A stretch of 8,897 nt of DNA, taken from the NCBI GenBank assembly GCA_946403615.1, contig CAMJAO010000071.1:1-8897 (forward strand), read 5' to 3'. The stretch comes from an uncultured Prevotellaceae bacterium. GTDB taxonomy: Bacteria > Bacteroidota > Bacteroidia > Bacteroidales > Bacteroidaceae. Both the position numbers and the translations under genes were made by a program. Below the pieces are notes generated by a model that saw nothing but the letters and a program-made list of their open reading frames with translations, had not been told where the DNA came from and made no database searches. This document shows positions 1 to 4,775 of the stretch, one piece after another; position 1 is the first letter of the stretch, and each line of letters opens with the position of its first letter.

Positions 1-26
1 TTATTTCTAACGAGTCTTCTGTGGAA

Positions 27-1574
27 TTAGTTCGTTACCCGTTCGAGCCATTTCACCATGCCGAACATCACGCCCATGGAGATGAGGCAGACGACGAGGA
101 AGACCGCCCAGCACATCCAGATGGGCCATGCGTTGTACATCACGGGGCCAATCCAGATAAGGAGGTTACCCACGGCTGTGGCACCTAGCCACAAGCCCTG
201 ACAAAGACCCTGCAGATGCTTAGGAGCCACTTTCGACACGAATGAGAGTCCAAGCGGTGAGATGAACAGTTCTGCCACAGTCAACAGGAAATAAAGGAAG
301 ATGAGCACCCAAGGAGCTGCCTTGGCAGCATCGGTCATACCACGGAACTCCACAGCAGAGGGATAGCCCTGAGAGGCGGAGAAGATGGTGAGGAAGAGGT
401 AAGCCAAACCGGCTATACCCATACCATAGACGATTTTTCTCGGTGTAGAGATGGCCCTACCCCTCTTGGTGAGCGTGGAGAAAATCCACATGATAATCGG
501 GGTCAATACGATGACAAAGAAGGGGTTGACAGCCTGCCAAATCTCAGGTGCGATTTTATCTGTCTGCACAAAATCACGTGCAAAGAGCGACAGTGACTGA
601 CCGTTCTGATGGAATGAGAACCAGAAGAACACAGCAATGCCGAGCACAGCATAGAGAGCGTACATACGCTGTTTGATTTCTTTTGCCATTGACTGTTTTT
701 CCTCGGCAGTATATTCCTGAGCGACCGCAGTCTCTTTCTTTCCCGGAGTGGGGAATTTCTTCCTCGACAGATAGAATATCAGCAGGGAAACGAGCATCAT
801 AGTCACCGATGCGATAAACGAATAATGGATACCCGTATTGAAGATGTCGAGATACTCCTGGCAGAATGCGCTGAGATTGTCAGCGTTGCCACCCACCTCA
901 GCGGTCAGTTTGGTCAGTTTGGTCATGTGGTCGGGATCCATGGCCGCACCGTTGTTGATAAACTCATGACAGAGGTTGGGCAGGTCGGCGTTGTAAACCA
1001 GGTTATGACTCTTCAGCCACCAACTGCGCAACAGCGGAGCAATAAACGGTGCAGCCAGCGCACCGATATTGATGAAGACGTAGAAAATCTGGAAACCGGC
1101 ATCGCGCTGTCCTTGCGCCCATTTCAATTTTTCAGGACCCTCTTTAGCAGCCTCAGCCTCAAAGTTATCATACATCTGACCTACGATGGCTTGCAGATTG
1201 CCTTTGAAAAGACCATTTCCACAAGCGATAAGCGCCAGTGCCAAGATAGTAAGTCCCAACAACCAGCCTTTATTATCAGGTGTGGCCAAAATAGGGATAG
1301 CAAGAATGGCATATCCCAGAGCCATCACCACGAGGCCCCATGAGATGGTACCTTTGTAATTACGTGTGCGGTCGGCAATAATACCGCCGGGCAGACTCAG
1401 CACATAAATGGCGGCAAGGAACACAGACCCGATGACACCGCTGGTCTCATCGGAGAGTCCGAATTTAGAACAAAGGAAGAGCACGAGCACAGCATTCATG
1501 ATGTAATACCCGAATCGTTCGCCCATGTTGCTCAAAGCCGCCTGCAGCAGCCCTTTAGGATGATTTTTGAACAT
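27..1574 (-). CDS. POT family peptide/proton symporter (inner membrane)
   Basis: The 515-residue product is a multi-pass membrane protein of the proton-dependent oligopeptide transporter (POT/PTR2) family in the major facilitator superfamily; members import di- and tripeptides with protons. Family marks visible in order: NMGERFGYY (residues 16-24, the ExxERF region of helix 1), GGIIADR (63-69), GNGLFKGN with K124 (119-126), the signature RDAGFQIFYVFINIGA (157-172), FHQNG (321-325) in the helix 7 region, and ELFISPLGLS with E435 (435-444). Length and hydrophobic pattern fit a 12-14 helix POT. Several canonical residues differ: N16 stands for the first Glu of ExxERF, N27 for the substrate-site Arg, and H322 for the helix 7 Glu. 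The substrate may therefore not be a standard dipeptide. The ATG lies 6 bases after the barrel gene's stop, so it is probably the last visible gene of that operon. Family call is secure; substrate and proton coupling are inferred. Confidence 0.93.
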   Translation of the reverse strand: MFKNHPKGLLQAALSNMGERFGYYIMNAVLVLFLCSKFGLSDETSGVIGSVFLAAIYVLSLPGGIIADRTRNYKGTISWGLVVMALGYAILAIPILATPDNKGWLLGLTILALALIACGNGLFKGNLQAIVGQMYDNFEAEAAKEGPEKLKWAQGQRDAGFQIFYVFINIGALAAPFIAPLLRSWWLKSHNLVYNADLPNLCHEFINNGAAMDPDHMTKLTKLTAEVGGNADNLSAFCQEYLDIFNTGIHYSFIASVTMMLVSLLIFYLSRKKFPTPGKKETAVAQEYTAEEKQSMAKEIKQRMYALYAVLGIAVFFWFSFHQNGQSLSLFARDFVQTDKIAPEIWQAVNPFFVIVLTPIIMWIFSTLTKRGRAISTPRKIVYGMGIAGLAYLFLTIFSASQGYPSAVEFRGMTDAAKAAPWVLIFLYFLLTVAELFISPLGLSFVSKVAPKHLQGLCQGLWLGATAVGNLLIWIGPVMYNAWPIWMCWAVFLVVCLISMGVMFGMVKWLERVTN

Positions 1575-1580
1575 AGTTAT

Positions 1581-2327
1581 TTATTTTTTGGTTTTCATAA
1601 TATCAAACAGGTATGCCAGTTTCACCACGATGGTGTTGTGGTTTGACTTGCCGAAATAATCGCGCTTGGAATCGCCGTAGATATTGCCTAAGCCATAGTA
1701 ATAGCGTCCTTCTATCTGGAAATGGCCCAGATGGGGCAATGAATATTCCACGCCCAAACCCGCAGCTATACCATAGTCGAACTTATGCTCGACCGACATG
1801 GTGCCCTGGGCATCAGTCTTGTTGGAACGTTCTTCTATGTTGCGGTCATCCCAGTTGAAATTCGACGTAGTCGATTCGCCCAAGCAGTAACCGAACTGCG
1901 GTCCGGCCTGGAAGAAGAACTGAAATCCTTTCTGCTCGCGTCCCCATGCCAGATGGGCAAAGATGGGCACTTGCACATAACTGATGGTACGGCTGTATTC
2001 CTCGGCCTTTCCCGTCTTAGCGTTAATCACGGGCTGGTCCATCGGATTGAGAATATCCTCTTTCCATCCCAATGCGGCATAATTGACCTCGGCGGCTACA
2101 CTGCATATCGTGTTGAAATATTTCTCGCAAACATAGCGCACCGAGAAACCACCGGTCAACCCACCATACATCTTTTGTGTCACTTTGGGCACGAAACCAA
2201 TGGTATTGAGGCCATAGCCGGCATTGACGCCTATCGCCAAGTCATTTCGGTGCTCTCCTATCTGTGCTTGCGCTGACATCGACATGACCAGCACCAAACC
2301 CAACAGAATTATTTTTTTATAATTCAC
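1581..2327 (-). CDS. PorT-like outer-membrane beta-barrel protein
   Basis: The 248-residue product has a signal peptide (positive MNYKK start, hydrophobic core, SAQA cleavage site with mature Gln22). Alternating polar/aromatic strand-like segments follow, ending in TIVVKLAYLFDI plus a short lysine-rich tail. This fits the small Bacteroidota 'porin family / PorT family' barrels (outer-membrane beta-barrel domain 2), about 8-10 strands. The family name does not show a role in type IX secretion; true PorT is only one member. The start codon is GTG (2325-2327), and a TGA sits in frame six bases upstream. The only ATG codons near the N-terminus are inside the signal sequence, so GTG is the best start. 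The GTG lies in the last unit of a 7-base tandem repeat. The gene is 36 bases after the LysM gene and 6 before the POT gene, which suggests one envelope operon. It could be a structural barrel, a small pore or an assembly factor; the sequence does not decide. Confidence 0.85.
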   Translation of the reverse strand: MNYKKIILLGLVLVMSMSAQAQIGEHRNDLAIGVNAGYGLNTIGFVPKVTQKMYGGLTGGFSVRYVCEKYFNTICSVAAEVNYAALGWKEDILNPMDQPVINAKTGKAEEYSRTISYVQVPIFAHLAWGREQKGFQFFFQAGPQFGYCLGESTTSNFNWDDRNIEERSNKTDAQGTMSVEHKFDYGIAAGLGVEYSLPHLGHFQIEGRYYYGLGNIYGDSKRDYFGKSNHNTIVVKLAYLFDIMKTKK

Positions 2328-2362
2328 AATTCACAATTGATAATTGGCAATTGACAATTAGG
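2321..2362 (-). repeat. Six-unit 7-base tandem repeat between the LysM and barrel genes
   Basis: Six consecutive 7-base units, each beginning AATT on the plus strand (starts at 2321, 2328, 2335, 2342, 2349, 2356), fill the gap between the LysM stop and the barrel start with no break in period. On the coding strand the units read NNNAATT, and the last two are both GTGAATT. The last of these supplies the GTG start and second codon of the barrel gene. Degenerate AATT-heptamer runs of this type are, as I recall, common in Bacteroidota intergenic DNA. What makes them is not visible here. Confidence 0.9.
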
Positions 2363-2363
2363 A

Positions 2364-3755
2364 TTAATAACTGATTGCCTCTAAATTTCTGTTCTTGGGA
2401 TAATGTATGAACATGAAGTTGGCATTGCGCTGTCCTTTTCCTTCCTGACGGAAATACATAGGTGTCTGCACCGTCTTATATGCCAATTGTCCTTTGGCCC
2501 CCTTGAAGAGACTGCCGTACTGGGCCACACCGCCGATGAAATAGCATCCATGGTCGAAACCTGTCAAACCGATACGCGGCAGCCGGTTGATGTCCATATC
2601 GAGGTTGAAGCGGTCTTTATACTGTTTCTCCACCCATTTGGTGTCTCTCGACTGTTCGTTATAGAAGAAATAGGTAGGGATGTAAGTGTCGTATTTGTAG
2701 AACAGTTCCTGATAGACTTTGGTGTACATGAGCCATTCGATATAGCCCATCATACTGATATTCAAGTCTCTATTGGCCTCGGTCAAGATATTGAGTTTGG
2801 CGAACGCCTCGTTGAGTTTGGGCGAGTGCTCAGTATTGAGGATGACAACATTGGGCCTTGAGAGGTCAAAAGCCCTTGCGAAATCATTATCGCTTGTGGC
2901 AAGAGACGTAAGTGAATATGGAACACCTTTCTTATCAAGAATTTTACGCAACGTGGCGGTATATTTGCCCTTGGTGCTGGCTGGATCGGCACAATCGATG
3001 ATGACGGGATGGTAAGAAGCAAACCGCTCAAAGAATTTAGCCAACGCCACCTCTTCCACCTCAAGGTTTGACTGATATACCTGATAAACAGTCTCATACT
3101 TCTTGTAGGGTTCACCATCGATGGAGAACGGTATGACGAGTCGTATGTTGTTGGACTTGCAGAAATCGGCCAAAGGTTTCACTTGGTCGGTATAGAGCGG
3201 TCCGAAAATAATGTCGCACGCGCCAGCCTCTTCACTGTGCTCGTCGATAGTCTTGCTGATATCGGCTCCGCGGGGAACATTCCATGCGTGCATATCCACC
3301 GTGATACCGTCTTTGGAGACACGGTCGCAAGCGAGCAACAGTCCACGGTAGTATTCTACCATGCGCATGCCCTCGCTGTCATTATTGTGAAGGGGAAGCA
3401 TCACACCCACCCGCACGAGATTTTTGCTCACGGGCTGAGTCACAGGTACCTGAGTTTGCTGTGTCTGCTGCTGGTTGTTGGCAGGCAGGCCTTCCGTTGC
3501 CTGTGCTTCTTGGTTTTTGCCATAGGGTATATTGATGGTATCGCCCTTCTTCAAGGTATATCCCGGCATGGTCATCTCAGGATTGGCCGCCTCGAGATCC
3601 TGTGTGGTGATGTCATATTGGCGCGCTATGCCATAGACTGTCTCGCTTTTCTTCACCTTGTGCTGTGTGCGTATTTTCACAGTCTGAGCCGACACACTCA
3701 TGGCGAAAGTCAGAACTGCCGCCAACATCAGATATCTGAAAAAAGTCTTTTTCAT
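2364..3755 (-). CDS. Secreted LysM protein with type 1 periplasmic-binding-like domain
   Basis: Read from ATG 3755 the product has 463 residues. It has a Sec signal peptide (MKKTFFRYLM..., cleavage near SVSA/Q at 23-24), one LysM peptidoglycan-binding repeat (about 31-78: HKVKKSETVYGIARQY...YTLKKGDTINIP), and a Gln-rich linker (about 80-110). A long domain of the type 1 periplasmic-binding fold follows (about 113-463: VRVGVMLPLH, DIIFGPLYTDQVKPLADFC, IRLVIPFS, VVILNT). No lipobox cysteine follows the signal, so the protein is probably soluble in the periplasm and held on the cell wall by LysM. The binding-like fold resembles the amino-acid ABC receptors and the C-terminal part of LpoA, but no ABC permease is nearby. 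An ATG five codons upstream (3768-3770) is possible; I prefer 3755 because an AAGAAG stretch lies just before it and MKK is a normal signal start. First gene of the cluster with the barrel and POT genes. Ligand and partner unknown. Confidence 0.88.
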   Translation of the reverse strand: MKKTFFRYLMLAAVLTFAMSVSAQTVKIRTQHKVKKSETVYGIARQYDITTQDLEAANPEMTMPGYTLKKGDTINIPYGKNQEAQATEGLPANNQQQTQQTQVPVTQPVSKNLVRVGVMLPLHNNDSEGMRMVEYYRGLLLACDRVSKDGITVDMHAWNVPRGADISKTIDEHSEEAGACDIIFGPLYTDQVKPLADFCKSNNIRLVIPFSIDGEPYKKYETVYQVYQSNLEVEEVALAKFFERFASYHPVIIDCADPASTKGKYTATLRKILDKKGVPYSLTSLATSDNDFARAFDLSRPNVVILNTEHSPKLNEAFAKLNILTEANRDLNISMMGYIEWLMYTKVYQELFYKYDTYIPTYFFYNEQSRDTKWVEKQYKDRFNLDMDINRLPRIGLTGFDHGCYFIGGVAQYGSLFKGAKGQLAYKTVQTPMYFRQEGKGQRNANFMFIHYPKNRNLEAISY

Positions 3756-3828
3756 ACTTCTTAATAGCATATTTTTTGAGGGACGTATTTGAGGGTTCTC
3801 ATCGCTCGTCCGGATTGATATTGTGGTG

Positions 3829-3858
3829 CAAATTTATATAAAAAATCTGAATAACAAA
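3829..3858 (-). promoter_or_regulatory. Bacteroidota-type promoter for the LysM/barrel/POT cluster
   Basis: On the minus strand TTTG (3858-3855) is followed after 18 bases by TAAATTTG (3836-3829), matching the Bacteroidota primary sigma pattern TTTG-N(18-21)-TAnnTTTG. Transcription would begin near 3822, giving a leader of about 65 bases to the ATG at 3755. No other equally good match was seen on this strand between the divergent genes. Confidence 0.65.
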
Positions 3859-3904
3859 GGGGCGGTGCGAAAAAAAAATGATAACGCAAAATTTTTACTG
3901 TCTT

Positions 3905-3937
3905 TTTACGTTTAATCATAAAAAAAGCGTAACTTTG
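3905..3937 (+). promoter_or_regulatory. Bacteroidota-type promoter for the T9SS cargo-like gene
   Basis: TAACTTTG at 3930-3937 is a perfect TAnnTTTG -7 box. The -33 element is weaker: a T-rich TTTA at 3905-3908 with a 21-base spacer. The ATG at 3943 starts only 6 bases after the box, so the transcript would begin at or within a base or two of the start codon. Confidence 0.6.
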
Positions 3938-3942
3938 CATTT

Positions 3943-4677
3943 ATGAATTATCACAGAATCTTTTTCCTATTGCTGACGCTCCTGACGGTTTCAGCCGGGG
4001 AGTTGTCGGCACAAGATGACGACTATCCTTCGATTGACCCCAAGGCTTATTATACCAAAACCGACGGCACAGAAGAGGAGAGCACATCATACTCAGGGAA
4101 CGCCCCGCTGCCTGCACGTTTTGAGGCGAACGCCACAAACACGGCAGGCTGGACATATTATTACGAGTGGCATTTCACCAAAGAGGGCGAGACAACACCC
4201 TACCTCATCCGCTATGAGGAGGACACGCAACTTACGTTTGTCGACGCGGGCACACATATCATCCAATTATACGCCATCTTCACGCAGGGCAACGATACCG
4301 TGGCCTACACCGATGAATATTGGGCCGAAGCGGAACCGCTACGCGTAACCATCAATGAGAGCAAACTGGAGATGCCCAACGCCTTCTCGCCCAACGGTGA
4401 CGACAAGAATCCAATATATCGTGCCAAGCCCACCTATCAGAGTATCGTGGAGTTTCACGCCGCCATCTTTAACCGTTGGGGACAAAAACTCTACGAGTGG
4501 GACGACCCTGCAGGCGGTTGGGACGGCACCTTCAACGGTCATCCGGTGGCGCAAGGCGTCTATTTCGTGGTGGTCAGGGCGAAAGGTGCTGACGGGCATA
4601 CATATAACATCCGCCGCGACGTGAACTTGCTACGAGGCTTCACAGAAAGCACCAATAACGGAAGCACAGGGCAGTAA
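3943..4677 (+). CDS. Small exported protein with T9SS type B (gliding-associated) C-terminal domain
   Basis: The 244-residue product has a signal peptide (MNYHRIFFLLLTLLTVSAG..., likely cleavage at LSA/Q, 23-24). An acidic stretch and a PKD/Ig-like beta region follow (about 55-137: ARFEANATNT, YYYEWHF, FVDAGTHIIQLYAIF). Then comes a gliding motility-associated C-terminal (CHU_C-like) domain at about 144-231: MPNAFSPNGDD, AAIFNRWGQKLYEWD, GGWDGTFNG, QGVYFVVVRAKGADG, DVNLLR. That domain is the type B sorting signal of type IX secretion, so the protein is probably carried across the outer membrane or to the surface. Two things are odd. It is very small for a cargo of this class, with one PKD-like unit rather than many repeats. 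It also has 13 extra residues (GFTESTNNGSTGQ) after the usual LLR end. Two stop codons in a row (4675-4680) close it. No secretion machinery or PorP/SprF-type partner is in the window. The role is unknown; adhesion is a family-based guess. Confidence 0.85.
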   Translation: MNYHRIFFLLLTLLTVSAGELSAQDDDYPSIDPKAYYTKTDGTEEESTSYSGNAPLPARFEANATNTAGWTYYYEWHFTKEGETTPYLIRYEEDTQLTFVDAGTHIIQLYAIFTQGNDTVAYTDEYWAEAEPLRVTINESKLEMPNAFSPNGDDKNPIYRAKPTYQSIVEFHAAIFNRWGQKLYEWDDPAGGWDGTFNGHPVAQGVYFVVVRAKGADGHTYNIRRDVNLLRGFTESTNNGSTGQ

Positions 4678-4703
4678 TAACGAAACAAGTAGCCCCCACC
4701 CCA

Positions 4704-4723
4704 TTCTTCCCCTGAGGGAGGGA
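4704..4723 (+). other. Short hairpin in a GC-rich stretch between the cargo gene and uvrA
   Basis: TTCTTCCC can pair with GGGAGGGA around a CTGA loop (8 pairs, two of them G-U on the plus strand). It lies in a pyrimidine-then-purine stretch (4691-4724) unlike the AT-rich gaps elsewhere in the window. Only a three-T run follows, so it would be a weak terminator at best. It may be a decayed intergenic repeat of the CCCCACCCC...GGGGAGGG kind I associate with Bacteroidales genomes. Confidence 0.4.
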
Positions 4724-4775
4724 GCAGTTTCTCTACTTTGAGCATAAAAAATACTATCATAAACATCACCATCAG

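Noticed and set aside
825..1343. Long open frame antisense to the POT gene
   Set aside because: It is a shadow of a clearly recognisable transporter gene and its translation resembles no family.
2321..2362. Heptamer repeat as a CRISPR array
   Set aside because: Units are 7 bases, directly adjacent, with no spacers and no cas genes.
2403..3764. Several open frames antisense to the LysM gene (for example 2403-2861 and 3183-3764)
   Set aside because: The sense strand encodes a coherent signal peptide, LysM and binding-like domain; the antisense translations have no motifs and no promoter.
3878..3946. A possible 22-codon leader peptide overlapping the ATG of the cargo gene
   Set aside because: The -7 promoter box lies inside it, so a transcript from that promoter would not contain its start.
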